Shown piece after piece: positions 8,220 to 17,401 of a stretch of DNA of 64,000 bases. The translations under genes and the position numbers were made by a program. The stretch covers positions 2,520,001 to 2,584,000 of the forward strand of contig CAKNFP010000001.1 in assembly GCA_930633525.1 (NCBI GenBank), given 5' to 3'. Within the stretch, counting starts at the first letter, position 1; each line of letters starts with the position of its first letter. The notes beneath the pieces were generated by a model. The model did no database searches and was not told the origin of the DNA. It saw only the letters and a program-made list of their open reading frames with translations. The DNA is from Hyphomicrobiales bacterium. Lineage in GTDB: Bacteria > Pseudomonadota > Alphaproteobacteria > Rhizobiales > Beijerinckiaceae.

Positions 8220-9536
8220 TCAGCCAGCCTTGCTGCCGCTGAGGACCGCCAGGGCATCGACCAGCTTGTCGAGATCGGCCGTGCGTGTGTAGAGCGCAGG
8301 CGTCACGCGGATGCACTGGCCCTTGGCTACACCAGCGCGCCGGACCGTCAGGATGCGATGGGTGTCGCGCAGTGCGGCCACGATCTTATCGTTCTCGGCT
8401 TTGTCCGTCTTGCCGGCAAAGCGGAAGGATGTGATGGCGCCATACATGCCGGGCTCGTCCGGGGTCAGGATCTCAAGGCCCTTGAAGCCCCGGCTGCGGC
8501 TCACCCAATAGTCGCGCAGGAAGGTCAGGCGCGCCTGCTTGGCGCTGGCGCCGATCGACTGGTGCAGCGCGATCGCCTGCGGCAGCGCCAGCACCGAGGC
8601 GAAATTCACCGTACCCGTATGAACGCGGGAGCGAATATCGACCTCGGCATAGTCCTCATCGCCCATGTCGCGGTCGATGTCGGCGAGGCGATCCTTGGCG
8701 ATATACATGAAGCCGACGCCGAGCGGCGCGCCGATCCACTTGTGCAGGTTGAAGCCGACGAAGTCGGCGCCGAGGTCCGGCGCGTTGAAGTCGATCTGCC
8801 CCCAGGAATGCGCCGCATCGACAATCACGTCGACGCCGCGCGCCTTCGCCATCTTGGAGATTTCGGCGATGGGCATGACGAGCCCCGTGCGGTGGCTTAT
8901 ATGGGTCGTCAGGAGAAGACACGCCTTGGGATTGTCCGCCAGCACCTTGGCATATGTGTCGAGAACCGCCTGGCGTGTCGCAGGCTCCGGAATGTCGAAT
9001 TTGACGACATCGACGCCGCGCCGGCCCTTGAGGGCATTCATGGCATATTGCATCGAATCGTAGTCGAGGTCGCTGTAGAGCACGGTATCGCCGGGCTTCA
9101 GCTTGTTGTAGCCACCGATCAGCAGCTGCAACGCTTCAGTCGCGCCGCGCGTCAGGGCGATTTCTTCGACGGAGACGCCGACCGCGGCGGCGACCGCCTT
9201 GCGGGCGGCTTCCATCTCGGCGCCGGATTTCAGGCGCGCGTAGTAGGAATTGTCGTAGTTCACCATCTCGGTCAGGCGGATGTACTCACGCTTGACCGGC
9301 TCGGCCATGATACCCCAGAAGCCGTTTTCGAGGTTCGTGATATCCGGCGTGACGGAATAGAGGCCACGGACCTCGTTCCAATAGGCGTCATTGCCGGCGA
9401 TCTCGGCAGCCGTGCCCTTGGGCGCTTCCGAAAGGGTGCTGGCGCGGGCCTGACTGCCGTGGACCATCGCCACGGCCGCCGCGAGGCCGCCCAGCACCAT
9501 GCGCCGGTCGGCCATCCATTTGCTTGAAGTGTTCAT
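8220..9536 (-). CDS. Class V aminotransferase (isopenicillin-N epimerase-like) with a Tat-type signal
   Basis: This is a PLP enzyme of 438 residues related to isopenicillin-N epimerase, cysteine desulfurase and EgtE-like lyases. The PLP lysine is Lys266 in GFNLHKWIGAPLG. The pyridine-binding aspartate is Asp240 in VIVDAAHSWGQ, and GATEALQ (131-137) holds the phosphate site. The N-terminus has twin arginines (ADRRMVLGG, residues 9-17), a hydrophobic stretch and an ARA cleavage site near residue 32. This suggests export of the folded, cofactor-loaded enzyme by Tat. The substrate is unknown. It could instead be cytoplasmic if the Tat motif, which lacks the usual Ser/Thr before RR, is not used. 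Confidence 0.85.
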   Translation of the reverse strand: MNTSSKWMADRRMVLGGLAAAVAMVHGSQARASTLSEAPKGTAAEIAGNDAYWNEVRGLYSVTPDITNLENGFWGIMAEPVKREYIRLTEMVNYDNSYYARLKSGAEMEAARKAVAAAVGVSVEEIALTRGATEALQLLIGGYNKLKPGDTVLYSDLDYDSMQYAMNALKGRRGVDVVKFDIPEPATRQAVLDTYAKVLADNPKACLLLTTHISHRTGLVMPIAEISKMAKARGVDVIVDAAHSWGQIDFNAPDLGADFVGFNLHKWIGAPLGVGFMYIAKDRLADIDRDMGDEDYAEVDIRSRVHTGTVNFASVLALPQAIALHQSIGASAKQARLTFLRDYWVSRSRGFKGLEILTPDEPGMYGAITSFRFAGKTDKAENDKIVAALRDTHRILTVRRAGVAKGQCIRVTPALYTRTADLDKLVDALAVLSGSKAG

Positions 9537-9663
9537 CGTCTCTTCCCGACAAAAAAATGAGCCGGGACAGCAGCATCACGATGTTGAGAGGTCACGACGC
9601 TTCGATGACAGATCGGTGAAGATCCACAACGCTTCAGATCCGCTTATCGAAGCGCCATAAAAA

Positions 9664-11160
9664 TCACTCGATACCGAGCTTGGCCTTCAGGAGCGCGTTG
9701 ACCGCCTGAGGATTGGCCTTGCCGCCGGTCGACTTCATCACCTGCCCGACGAACCAGCCGAGCATGGTGGGCTTGGCCTTGACCTGCTCGACCTTGTCGG
9801 GATTGGCGGCGATGATGGCATCGATGGCCTGTTCGATCGCCCCGGTGTCGGTGACCTGCTTCATGCCACGGTCGTCGACGATCTGGCGCGGATCCCCGCC
9901 CTCGCTCCAGACGATCTCAAAGAGATCCTTGGCAATCTTGCCGGAAATCACGTCCTCGCCGATGAGGTCGACGATGGCGCCGAGCTGGGCGGCCGAGACG
10001 GGCGACGCCGTGACGGACACGCCTTCCTTGTTCAGGCGGCCGAACAGCTCGTTGATCACCCAATTCGCCACGGCCTTGCCGTCGCGGCTGCCGCCATCGG
10101 GCTTGGCGACCACGGCCTCGAAAAAGTCCGCCGTCTCGCGCTCAGCCACCAACACCGCCGCATCATAGGACGACAGGCCGAAGCTCTCGACGAAACGCGC
10201 CTTCTTCTCATCCGGCAACTCGGGCAGGCCGCGCTTCAATTCCTCGACGAACGCCTCCTCCAGCTCGAGCGGCAGGAGGTCGGGATCCGGAAAATAGCGG
10301 TAGTCATGCGCCTCTTCCTTCGAGCGCATCGACCGCGTCTCGCCCTTTCCGGCATCGAACAGGCGCGTCTCCTGGTCGATCGCGCCGCCATCCTCGAGGA
10401 TGTCGACCTGCCGGCGGGCTTCGTACTCGATGGCCTGGCCGATGAAGCGGATGGAATTGACGTTCTTGATCTCGCAACGCGTGCCGAGCGGCTCGCCGGG
10501 GCGGCGCACCGAGACATTGACGTCGGCGCGCAGCGAGCCCTTCTCCATGTCGCCGTCGCAGGTGCCGAGGTAGCGCAGAATGGTGCGCAGCTTCGTCACA
10601 TAGGCCTTGGCCTCGTCGGCCGAACGGAGGTCCGGCCGCGAGACGATCTCCATGAGCGCGACGCCGGACCGGTTGAGGTCGACGAAGCTCATGGTGGGGT
10701 GCTGATCATGCAGCAACTTGCCGGCATCCTGTTCCAGATGCAGGCGCTCGATCCCGACCATGAAGCGCGAGCCGTCGAGCATGTCGACGATCACCTCGCC
10801 TTCACCGACGATCGGGCTTTTGAACTGGCTGATCTGGTAGCCCTGCGGCAGGTCCGGATAGAAATAGTTCTTCCGGTCGAACACCGAGACGAGGTTGATC
10901 TGGGCCTTGAGCCCGAGGCCGCTGCGTACCGCCTGCGCCACGCATTCGGCATTGATCACGGGCAGCATGCCCGGCAACCCCGCGTCGACGAGCGACACAT
11001 GGTCGTTGGGCTCGCCGCCGAACTTGGTCGAAGCACCCGAGAACAGCTTCGAATTGGACGACACCTGGGCATGGATCTCCATGCCGATGATGATTTCCCA
11101 ATCGCCGGTCGCCCCTTTGATGAGCTTGGCCGGATCGGCAGGCCGCGTATGCGCATTCAT
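9664..11160 (-). CDS. gatB: Asp-tRNA(Asn)/Glu-tRNA(Gln) amidotransferase subunit B
   Basis: GatB binds the misacylated tRNA and carries the kinase/transamidase site of GatCAB, which makes Gln-tRNA (and Asn-tRNA where needed). The 498-residue protein shows the family hallmarks: [52 protein letters not shown] and [13 protein letters not shown]. It ends in the helical YqeY-like tail. ATG 11160 gives the normal N-terminus ([12 protein letters not shown]). It lies 93 bases downstream of the chorismate mutase gene, in the order gatC-gatA-CM-gatB. Confidence 0.97.
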   Translation of the reverse strand: MNAHTRPADPAKLIKGATGDWEIIIGMEIHAQVSSNSKLFSGASTKFGGEPNDHVSLVDAGLPGMLPVINAECVAQAVRSGLGLKAQINLVSVFDRKNYFYPDLPQGYQISQFKSPIVGEGEVIVDMLDGSRFMVGIERLHLEQDAGKLLHDQHPTMSFVDLNRSGVALMEIVSRPDLRSADEAKAYVTKLRTILRYLGTCDGDMEKGSLRADVNVSVRRPGEPLGTRCEIKNVNSIRFIGQAIEYEARRQVDILEDGGAIDQETRLFDAGKGETRSMRSKEEAHDYRYFPDPDLLPLELEEAFVEELKRGLPELPDEKKARFVESFGLSSYDAAVLVAERETADFFEAVVAKPDGGSRDGKAVANWVINELFGRLNKEGVSVTASPVSAAQLGAIVDLIGEDVISGKIAKDLFEIVWSEGGDPRQIVDDRGMKQVTDTGAIEQAIDAIIAANPDKVEQVKAKPTMLGWFVGQVMKSTGGKANPQAVNALLKAKLGIE

Positions 11161-11253
11161 GGCGTCAATCTCATCTCGATCAAATACTGCATGTTTGGCT
11201 TCGCGTACCGCTTCCGTGCCGTCAAGCCCGGACAAAAGCGGATCAGCATCTCT

Positions 11254-11559
11254 TCAGCGCTCCCGGAGCCGGCGATCCTCGTAGGCAATGATCCAACCCA
11301 TCATCGCCCTCCACACCGTCTCGGCGAGGTCGGGAGGTGCCCCGCTCGCCTCAGCTTGCCCGCGCACATGCGCGGCCACCTCTTCCACCCGGTCGTTGAG
11401 CAAGGCCGGAATGCCGGCCTCCCGCTTGACGGCGATGACACGCTCGACGACGGCCATGCGTTTGGCAAGCAGCGCCGCGATCTCGATATCGACAGCGTCG
11501 ATCTCGGCCCTGAGCGGGCCGAGAGCCGTCGCGGCCTGTGCCTCGACCGCCGAACTCAT
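11254..11559 (-). CDS. Chorismate mutase, AroQ type
   Basis: This 101-residue all-helical protein matches the AroQ fold: [20 protein letters not shown], then [20 protein letters not shown], ending in a helix with [10 protein letters not shown]. The Arg, Lys and Glu residues of these helices form the active site that rearranges chorismate to prephenate for Phe/Tyr synthesis. A PchB-like isochorismate activity cannot be excluded. Its ATG overlaps the gatA stop as ATGA (11556-11559), so it is translationally coupled to gatA. Its place inside a gatCAB operon is noteworthy, since translation and aromatic synthesis have no obvious link. Confidence 0.85.
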   Translation of the reverse strand: MSSAVEAQAATALGPLRAEIDAVDIEIAALLAKRMAVVERVIAVKREAGIPALLNDRVEEVAAHVRGQAEASGAPPDLAETVWRAMMGWIIAYEDRRLRER

Positions 11560-13037
11560 GCCCACCAGGCCTGCGGGGGGGTAAAGCGGCCGGCTGCGTT
11601 TTCAATGGCCTGCCCGGTGGCGAACAGGGTCTCCTCGTCGAAGGGCCGGCCGATGAGCTGAAGCCCGAGCGGAAGGCCCTGGCTGTCGACGCCGGCCGGC
11701 ACGGCGATGCCCGGCAGGCCGGCCATGTTCACCGTGACCGTGAAGACGTCGTTGAGATACATCTCCACCGGCGAGGCCGTCTGCATCTGGCCGAGGCCGA
11801 AGGCCGCCGACGGGGTCGCCGGCGTCAGGATGGCGTCGACACCTTCGCGGAAAACGGTCTCGAAATCGCGCTTGATCAGCGTGCGGATCTTCTGGGCGCG
11901 GAGATAATAGGCGTCATAGTAGCCGGCCGAGAGCACATAGGTGCCGATCATGATGCGACGGCGCACCTCCGGCCCGAAGCCGGCAGCGCGCGTCTTCTCA
12001 TACATCTCGATGATGTTCTGGCCGGGCACCCGGAGGCCGTAGCGCACGCCGTCATAGCGGGCGAGATTGGACGAAGCCTCGGCCGGCGCCACGATGTAAT
12101 AGGCGGGCAGCGCGTATTTGGTGTGCGGCAGCGAGATATCGACGATCGTCGCGCCCTCGCTCTTCAGCCAGTCCTGGCCAGCCTGCCAGAGGTCGGCGAT
12201 CTCCGCCGGCATGCCCTCGACACGATATTCCTTCGGAATGCCGATCTTCAGGCCCTTGACGCCACGCGCCACCGCCGCCTCGAAATCCGGCACGCGGACA
12301 TTCGCCGAGGTCGAGTCCTTCGGATCGTGGCCCGACATCGACTTCAGAAGCACGGCGCAGTCGCGCACGGACTTGCCGATCGGCCCGGCCTGGTCGAGCG
12401 AGGAGGCAAAGGCGACGGTGCCCCAGCGCGAGCACCGGCCATAGGTCGGCTTGATGCCGACGGTGCCGGTGAAGGCGGCCGGCTGGCGGATGGAGCCGCC
12501 GGTATCGGTCGCCGTGGCGCCGAGGCAAAGCCCCGCCGCGACAGCCGCCGCCGAACCGCCGGAGGAACCACCGGGAACGAGCTTCACGTCGGAGCCCGCG
12601 CGCCGCCAGGGGTTCACCACAGGCCCGAAGCTGGAGGTCTCGTTGGAAGACCCCATGGCGAATTCGTCGTTGTTGAGCTTGCCGAGCATGACGGCGCCGT
12701 CACGCCACAGCTGCGACGTCACGGTCGATTCGTAGGGCGGCACGAAATTGCCGAGAATCGTCGAGCAGGCCGTGGTGCGCACGCCCTTGGTCGCGAACAG
12801 ATCCTTCACACCGACCGGGATGCCCTCAAGCGGGCCCGCCTCACCGCGCGCGATGCGCGCGTCACTGGCCGCCGCTTGCTCGAGCGCGTGCTCCGGCGTT
12901 TCCAGCACAAAGGCGTTCAAGCTCCGCGCCGCCTCGACCGCCGCAATATGGGCCTTGGTCAATTCCGTCGCGGAAAAGCGCTTGGCCGCAAGGCCATCAC
13001 GCGCTTCGGTGAGAGTGAGGTCCGTCAGATCGGTCAC
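11556..13037 (-). CDS. gatA: Asp-tRNA(Asn)/Glu-tRNA(Gln) amidotransferase subunit A
   Basis: GatA is the amidase-signature subunit that releases ammonia from glutamine for GatB. The protein has 493 residues. The Ser-cisSer-Lys triad is visible: Lys78 in GIPVGVKD, Ser158 in [11 protein letters not shown] and nucleophile Ser182 in [10 protein letters not shown], with the standard 24-residue spacing between the serines. The start is GTG 13037; the ATG alternatives are internal to conserved sequence. It follows gatC after 103 bases and overlaps the chorismate mutase gene by 4 bases. Confidence 0.97.
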   Translation of the reverse strand: MTDLTDLTLTEARDGLAAKRFSATELTKAHIAAVEAARSLNAFVLETPEHALEQAAASDARIARGEAGPLEGIPVGVKDLFATKGVRTTACSTILGNFVPPYESTVTSQLWRDGAVMLGKLNNDEFAMGSSNETSSFGPVVNPWRRAGSDVKLVPGGSSGGSAAAVAAGLCLGATATDTGGSIRQPAAFTGTVGIKPTYGRCSRWGTVAFASSLDQAGPIGKSVRDCAVLLKSMSGHDPKDSTSANVRVPDFEAAVARGVKGLKIGIPKEYRVEGMPAEIADLWQAGQDWLKSEGATIVDISLPHTKYALPAYYIVAPAEASSNLARYDGVRYGLRVPGQNIIEMYEKTRAAGFGPEVRRRIMIGTYVLSAGYYDAYYLRAQKIRTLIKRDFETVFREGVDAILTPATPSAAFGLGQMQTASPVEMYLNDVFTVTVNMAGLPGIAVPAGVDSQGLPLGLQLIGRPFDEETLFATGQAIENAAGRFTPPQAWWA

Positions 13038-13140
13038 TGGGGCTCTCGTTTCAAAAAGGGCAGATCATGAGCGGATCTGGCGATCCGACTGGAATGATTT
13101 GGTATGTAAGGCCAGCATGGGCGTTCCGGTCGGAGCCCGC

Positions 13141-13428
13141 CTACTCCACCACCTTCGGCACCATGAAGAAATGGTCCTCCGTCATCGGCGCGTTGGCGAC
13201 AATGGCATCGGGATAGCCGCCGTCGCTCACCACGTCCTCGCGCTGAGTCAAGGCCATGGGCGTTACGGAGGTCATGGGCTCGACGCCCGTGACATCGACC
13301 TGGTCGAGTTCCTCCACGAAGGCGAGGATCGCATTCAACTCGCCCTGGAGATGGGGGATATCCTCATCCGTGACAGCGATGCGCGCGAGATGCGCGATAC
13401 GGCGGACGGTAGTGGCGTCGACGGACAT
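13141..13428 (-). CDS. gatC: Asp-tRNA(Asn)/Glu-tRNA(Gln) amidotransferase subunit C
   Basis: GatC is the small helical subunit that wraps around GatA and GatB and stabilises the complex. At 95 residues it is the normal length. Typical features are the N-terminal [14 protein letters not shown], the [16 protein letters not shown] helix, the Pro-rich [11 protein letters not shown] and the C-terminal [19 protein letters not shown] 13428 is the only good start. It is the first gene of the gatC-gatA-CM-gatB group. Confidence 0.96.
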   Translation of the reverse strand: MSVDATTVRRIAHLARIAVTDEDIPHLQGELNAILAFVEELDQVDVTGVEPMTSVTPMALTQREDVVSDGGYPDAIVANAPMTEDHFFMVPKVVE

Positions 13429-13555
13429 GAGCTCAAGCCGGATCTCGTTTCAGATCATGCGGCTATAGCACCCCGGCATTTCACGCTGCAACCCGCGTAA
13501 CGGCGACCGGCCGCGCCGCGGGCGGAATTCCTCATGGCGAGCCGCGAGGCAACCG

Positions 13556-14065
13556 TCAGGCGCGCTGCAGCTCCGAAGACGAATTCATCGCCGGAGCCGC
13601 ATCCTGTCCCGTGGGCGCCGCGTCAGGCGCGGTCGCCTCCGGCTGATCGGATGTCTCTGGAGCTTCGAGCTCCTGCTGGCGCTGGCGCGCCGCATCAGCC
13701 CAGGCCCTCGCCCGGGGCGAGGGCACTAATTCACGGCCGACACGCACGATGCGATCGGGGGGGATCCGCGTCGTGGCGTTGCATGCAGGCCCGGTCTCGC
13801 GAGGCGCGGTCTCTGCCGGCTCTGGCGCGGGCGATTGGAACTGGACGGCCAGGCGTCCCTCCGCGGACCCCCGAGCCCGCCAGGCAAGACGCATCCGCGA
13901 GCGGGCGATGGGCACGAAAGGAAGACGGTCGATATCGACCGCGATCCAGCCCCCGCGCAGTTCGTCGTCATCCACGACGATCGCGCGCGCATCCTCTCCG
14001 CCGGAGCCGTCCGTGCTCCTGCGACCCGAGCCGCCTGGAATGGTATGGAGATGAGGACGCCTCAT
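13556..14065 (-). CDS. Hypothetical protein
   Basis: I do not recognise a family. The 169-residue reading has a compact central part (GGWIAVDIDRLPFVPIARSR, then RLAWRARGS) that looks like folded protein, followed by an Ala/Pro/Glu-rich tail. A possible ribosome binding site AAGG lies upstream of ATG 14065. The region is very GC-rich and other frames are also open, so coding is likely but not certain. It lies 127 bases from gatC, in the same orientation. Confidence 0.45.
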   Translation of the reverse strand: MRRPHLHTIPGGSGRRSTDGSGGEDARAIVVDDDELRGGWIAVDIDRLPFVPIARSRMRLAWRARGSAEGRLAVQFQSPAPEPAETAPRETGPACNATTRIPPDRIVRVGRELVPSPRARAWADAARQRQQELEAPETSDQPEATAPDAAPTGQDAAPAMNSSSELQRA

Positions 14066-14279
14066 TTACCGCCTTGGTAAAGAAATCGTAAACGATGTTA
14101 TCGCACCAAATCCCGCCAGATGCGATTCCCGGCTGGGCACAGGGTTAACGGGAGCCTTGGCCAACCCGCTTGCGCTTCTATGTGGCGAGATTGCGCTCCT
14201 CCTGCGCAGCCCTGAATCCCAATATGTTATAGGTGGAGACTTCCATTCAGCCTGAGATCGCGCGCCGTGACGAAATTTT

Positions 14280-14301
14280 GAGGGGCGTGCGCCCGCCCCT
14301 C
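14280..14301 (-). terminator. Hairpin downstream of the UPF0173 gene
   Basis: The arms GAGGGGCG (14280-14287) and CGCCCCTC (14294-14301) pair perfectly around a 6-base loop. On the minus strand the hairpin is followed by CAAAATTTCG. It lies 14 bases after the stop of the hydrolase gene and probably ends its transcript. Confidence 0.5.
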
Positions 14302-14314
14302 CCGGCCGCAGGCA

Positions 14315-15013
14315 TCAAACCACGAAGGCCTCGTTCTTGAGGGGAACGATGACCTTTGTGTCCTGGTCATGCATCGCGGCGACGAACTTGTCGGCGTTCT
14401 GCTCGATGATCGGGAACGACCCGTAATGGCAGGGGATCGCAGCCTTCAGCTTGAAGAAGCGGCGAACGGCGAGCGCGGCGGTCAGAGGGCTCATCGTGAA
14501 GCGATCGCCGATCGGCACCATCGCGATCTCGGGCTCGTGGACCTCGGCGATGAGTTCCATGTCGCCGAAGATGTCCGTGTCACCCATGTGATAGACCGTC
14601 GGCTCGCCGTCCGCCTTGACGATCACGCCGTTGGCGCTGCCCAGCGGGCGTTCCACCCCCATCTCGCCAAGGCCGGCGGAATGGTCGGCACGCACCAGGC
14701 TCACACGGAAGCCCCCGACATCGACCGTACCGCCGGTGTTCATCGGCTCGAATTTTTCGAGACCCTGTGAGACGAACCACATGCCCAGGTCGAAATTCGT
14801 GACCACGGTCGCGCCCGTGGCCTTGGCGATCGCCAGCGTATCGCCGACATGGTCGGCATGCCCGTGGGTGACGAGGATGTGACTGATACCCTCTGAGGCC
14901 TTCGCCACGTCGGCGGTGAAAGCTGGATTGCCCGTGAAGAAGGGATCGATCAACACCCCTTTGTCAGCAAAGTCGAGGCGGAAGGCGGAATGCCCGAACC
15001 AGGTAATCTTCAT
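14315..15013 (-). CDS. UPF0173 metal-dependent hydrolase (metallo-beta-lactamase fold)
   Basis: The 232-residue cytoplasmic protein belongs to the UlaG/UPF0173 branch of the metallo-beta-lactamase superfamily. The metal motif [10 protein letters not shown] holds His50, His52, Asp54 and His55. Further ligands are in RADHSAG and [11 protein letters not shown], with a C-terminal CHYGSFP. The N-terminus [13 protein letters not shown] is typical. The substrate is not known for this group. It is monocistronic, with a hairpin directly downstream. Confidence 0.92.
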   Translation of the reverse strand: MKITWFGHSAFRLDFADKGVLIDPFFTGNPAFTADVAKASEGISHILVTHGHADHVGDTLAIAKATGATVVTNFDLGMWFVSQGLEKFEPMNTGGTVDVGGFRVSLVRADHSAGLGEMGVERPLGSANGVIVKADGEPTVYHMGDTDIFGDMELIAEVHEPEIAMVPIGDRFTMSPLTAALAVRRFFKLKAAIPCHYGSFPIIEQNADKFVAAMHDQDTKVIVPLKNEAFVV

Positions 15014-15137
15014 GATGCTCTCCTCTGCGCATAAGCGGCGTGCGCGCTCGCGCCGCCAGGGGATCGAAGGGCCCCGACCATAGGTCAGATCAGGATGAAT
15101 CGGGAAGTCGCCTGCCTATGCCGCCAGCGCGGCCTGG

Positions 15138-15173
15138 AGCGGAGCAAGTCCGCGACAGGCGGACCTGCTCTAG
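15138..15173. repeat. Dispersed palindromic intergenic repeat, copy C (hairpin half)
   Basis: AGCGGAGCAAGTCCGCGACA, continuing AGGCGG-ACCTGCTCTAG, aligns base for base with the hairpin at 3751-3787. The arms GGAGCAAGTCCGC (15141-15153) and GCGGACCTGCTCT (15159-15171) pair at 11 of 13 positions. The element supplies the TAG stop of the MOSC gene (15170-15172 on the minus strand). Confidence 0.6.
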
Positions 15174-15712
15174 ACGCGCTCCAATTGGCGATGTGGACCA
15201 GGCGGCAGATGGATTGCAATGGCATCGTCAGGACGCACCAGTCCCTCCCGCAGAACAATCCCCATGACGCCGGCCTTCCGGATGAGGGCGCCATCGGCGC
15301 CGCGGCCGAGCACCGCCTTCAGGAGCCCTGGCTGGAAGTCGTCGATCTGGCTACAGGGATTGCGCAAGCCCGTGATTTCAACGGCGGCGTCGCCACCGAT
15401 CGCCAGCACCGCCCCCGTCGGCAATGACAGGAGATCGATACCCCTGGTGGTGATGTTTTCTCCCATCGCACCGGGGCTGACGCAAAAACCCGCGAGCCGC
15501 AGCTCGTCGAACAGCTCACCATGAATGAGATGGACCTGGCGCAGATTGGGCTGGGTGGGATCCGCCCTCACGCGGGAACGGTGCTTCACGGTCTCGCCGC
15601 AGTGGGCATCCCCCTCCACGCCTCGTCCCGCAAGAAGCCGGATAGCATGCTCGTTGACCTTGCTGAAAGCGTGCCCCGCGGCGCGACTGACCGCAACGAC
15701 AATACCACTCAT
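15170..15712 (-). CDS. MOSC domain-containing protein
   Basis: MOSC domains (molybdenum-cofactor sulfurase C-terminal) bind sulfur on a conserved cysteine and act in metal-sulfur cluster or N-hydroxylated compound metabolism. This 180-residue stand-alone version shows FCVSPGAMGENITTRGIDL, the LPTGAVLAIGG turn and the cysteine in GLRNPCSQIDDF. The start ATG 15712 (MSGIVVAVSR) gives a compact single domain. In-frame ATGs at 15745 and 15754 add only a few residues. It is divergent from ruvX. Its stop lies within an intergenic repeat. Confidence 0.85.
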   Translation of the reverse strand: MSGIVVAVSRAAGHAFSKVNEHAIRLLAGRGVEGDAHCGETVKHRSRVRADPTQPNLRQVHLIHGELFDELRLAGFCVSPGAMGENITTRGIDLLSLPTGAVLAIGGDAAVEITGLRNPCSQIDDFQPGLLKAVLGRGADGALIRKAGVMGIVLREGLVRPDDAIAIHLPPGPHRQLERV

Positions 15713-15877
15713 CTCCGGCTCTCCCGGTCTCGTTCGTGTTCCCATGAAACTCATCGCCTGGAGCAGCGCTTGCGGTGAAGCTCCTGAATCGACGCCCCTG
15801 GACTGAGAGAAGCGCTTGGCAGATAAAAACGCCGCAGCGCCCCGCGACCATCCGGGCAAGCGTGCTAACATGGCAGC

Positions 15878-16375
15878 ATGACAACGATCGTACCCATTGA
15901 AAATTTTGCGGATCTGCCGCGCCACGCGCGCCTCATCGGCGTGGATCTCGGCACCAAGACCATTGGCCTTGCCCTGTCGGACGTGCAGCGCGTCGTTGCC
16001 ACGCCGCTGGAGACGATCCGCCGCGTCAAGTTCACAGCCGACGCGGAACGACTGACCGCGCTTTGCCGAACCCACGCCGTCGCCGGCCTCGTGGTGGGGC
16101 TGCCCCTGAACATGGACGGCTCGGAGGGTCCGCGCGCCCAGGCAACCCGCGCCTTCATCCGCAATCTCGACAAGCATCTCGACCTGCCCGTCGTCCTGTG
16201 GGACGAGCGCCTGACCACGGTCGCCGTCAACCGCGCCATGATCGCGGCCGATGCCTCCCGCGCCCGCCGGGCCGAAGTCGTCGACAAGATCGCGGCGGGT
16301 TACATCCTGCAGGGCGCGCTCGACCGTCTTTCAGAAATCGCCCGCCAAAATCGGGAAGTCACAGAGCCGGGCTGA
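15878..16375 (+). CDS. ruvX: Putative pre-16S rRNA nuclease / Holliday junction resolvase-like (YqgF)
   Basis: The 165-residue RNase H-fold protein shows the YqgF blocks: [17 protein letters not shown] with the first catalytic Asp, [29 protein letters not shown] with Asp-Glu, and the last acidic residue in [13 protein letters not shown]. In E. coli the protein matures the 5' end of 16S rRNA. The N-terminal extension of about 18 residues before the core is common in this order. It neighbours gatCAB, as in many Hyphomicrobiales, on the opposite strand. Confidence 0.93.
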   Translation: MTTIVPIENFADLPRHARLIGVDLGTKTIGLALSDVQRVVATPLETIRRVKFTADAERLTALCRTHAVAGLVVGLPLNMDGSEGPRAQATRAFIRNLDKHLDLPVVLWDERLTTVAVNRAMIAADASRARRAEVVDKIAAGYILQGALDRLSEIARQNREVTEPG

Positions 16376-16553
16376 TGGCCGAAAAAATCCCCCGCGGAGG
16401 CCGCATGAACTAGCATTTTCCGCTCGCCTAGAAGCAGGCACTCATGCTAGAAATTGCATTACTGCTTCCAAGTATTTTTTCATCATAGTGTATCTTCGAG
16501 TATGTGTTTAAATATTACATTTTATACTATTTTCATTAATGGATTAATCAATT

Positions 16554-16829
16554 ATGCTTGCCAGCAACCATGAAGATGCTCCAAAGAATAATCATACACG
16601 ATATAGACTTCTTGAAAATAGCACCGATAAATTTGCTGACGCCAACGAAGTCGCTGAATATATCGCGCAACTTTCCGGCGAAATGGCCGCCATGTCCCGT
16701 AGCGCACGGCTTGATGTGATTGCCTATTTTCTCGAAATGGTGCGCGAGGAAGCGCGCAAGACAGCCCGGCGTAAACATCAGCCGATGGCTGGGCAGCTAA
16801 CAGCGCATGGCGACGTGAGACAGAAATAG
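16554..16829 (+). CDS. Small hypothetical protein
   Basis: I do not recognise a named family. The 91-residue product is soluble and helical. Its middle, AEYIAQLSGEMAAMSRSARL followed by DVIAYFLEMVREEA, looks amphipathic, and the ends are polar and basic. Small proteins with this type of core occur in other Hyphomicrobiales. The upstream 120 bases are strikingly AT-rich compared with the window. No good Shine-Dalgarno precedes ATG 16554. An inverted repeat follows at 16859-16888. Confidence 0.6.
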   Translation: MLASNHEDAPKNNHTRYRLLENSTDKFADANEVAEYIAQLSGEMAAMSRSARLDVIAYFLEMVREEARKTARRKHQPMAGQLTAHGDVRQK

Positions 16830-16858
16830 GTAACAGGACGATCATAAGAAAAGCCGCG

Positions 16859-16888
16859 CAATAGTTCTCAATTAGAGAACACTATTGA
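16859..16888. terminator. AT-flanked inverted repeat after the small gene
   Basis: CAATAG-TTCTC and GAGAA-CA-CTATTG pair around the loop AATTA with a 2-base bulge; the core is GTTCTC-aattA-GAGAAC (16864-16880). AATTAAATTTT follows. It could terminate the 91-residue gene or serve as an operator. Confidence 0.35.
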
Positions 16889-17285
16889 ATTAAATTTTCT
16901 GATCATCCGGCTATGGTCTTTAGCATGCCGCAGCGCGTTTTTATTTTAGCACAAGCGGCATCCCATTGCTTTGACATGTTCAGATGGCTGGGGGAACCGA
17001 CCTTCAATCCCTGCCAGATACGTCCGCGCCACGGTCACGGGTTCTGCCATAGGCAGAGCATACGACCTGGGCGCCGGTGACGACACGACCGCTTTTCCTG
17101 TCTTCCTGGTCCTATGACCAACGAGAGGCTTGGCGCTCTCCCTTTATGGGGAGAGCGGTCCAAGCGGCACTATGCCCTCAAGACACACGCCGCCCTGAGC
17201 TCGGCGGGCATCCGTCGTCACGTTCCTCTATTTGCTTGCACCGTCATCAGCGCCAACCGCGTGGCACTACGCGCACGGCTTCACC

Positions 17286-17321
17286 TTTCAAACGTACGGC
17301 CTCTTTCAAACGTACGGCCTC
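17286..17321 (+). repeat. Direct tandem repeat, 2 x 18 bases
   Basis: TTTCAAACGTACGGCCTC occurs twice without a gap (17286-17303 and 17304-17321). Each unit contains the palindrome ACGT within CGTACG. The repeat lies 80 bases upstream of the cyclase start codon. Confidence 0.8.
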
Positions 17322-17401
17322 TTGGCCTCCATAGGCCCCATCAATAGGCTATGCTTGATTCTGCGTGGCAGTCAGGCGCTTGAGCCAAGTGATGGATATT
17401 T

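Larger units (their letters stand above)
16830..17401. other. Intergenic region without a supported gene
   Basis: The 572 bases hold no convincing gene. The first 130 are AT-rich and contain the inverted repeat noted separately. Further on there is a hairpin with perfect 9-base arms CGCTCTCCC (17134-17142) and GGGAGAGCG (17149-17157), and a direct tandem repeat at 17286-17321. The last 80 bases should hold the promoter of the cyclase gene; no clear -35/-10 pair is visible. Confidence 0.5.

Noticed and set aside
8211..9527. A 438-codon plus-strand frame opposite the class V aminotransferase
   Set aside because: It mirrors the real gene almost exactly and lacks protein-like features; the minus strand holds the intact PLP motifs.
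11538..13070. A 510-codon open frame on the plus strand opposite gatA
   Set aside because: It is antisense to a fully conserved gatA, has Arg/His-rich text typical of the complement of GC-rich coding DNA, and has no domain pattern.
15713..16177. N-terminal extension of the MOSC frame across ruvX
   Set aside because: The region is occupied by ruvX on the other strand, and the MOSC domain is complete from 15712.
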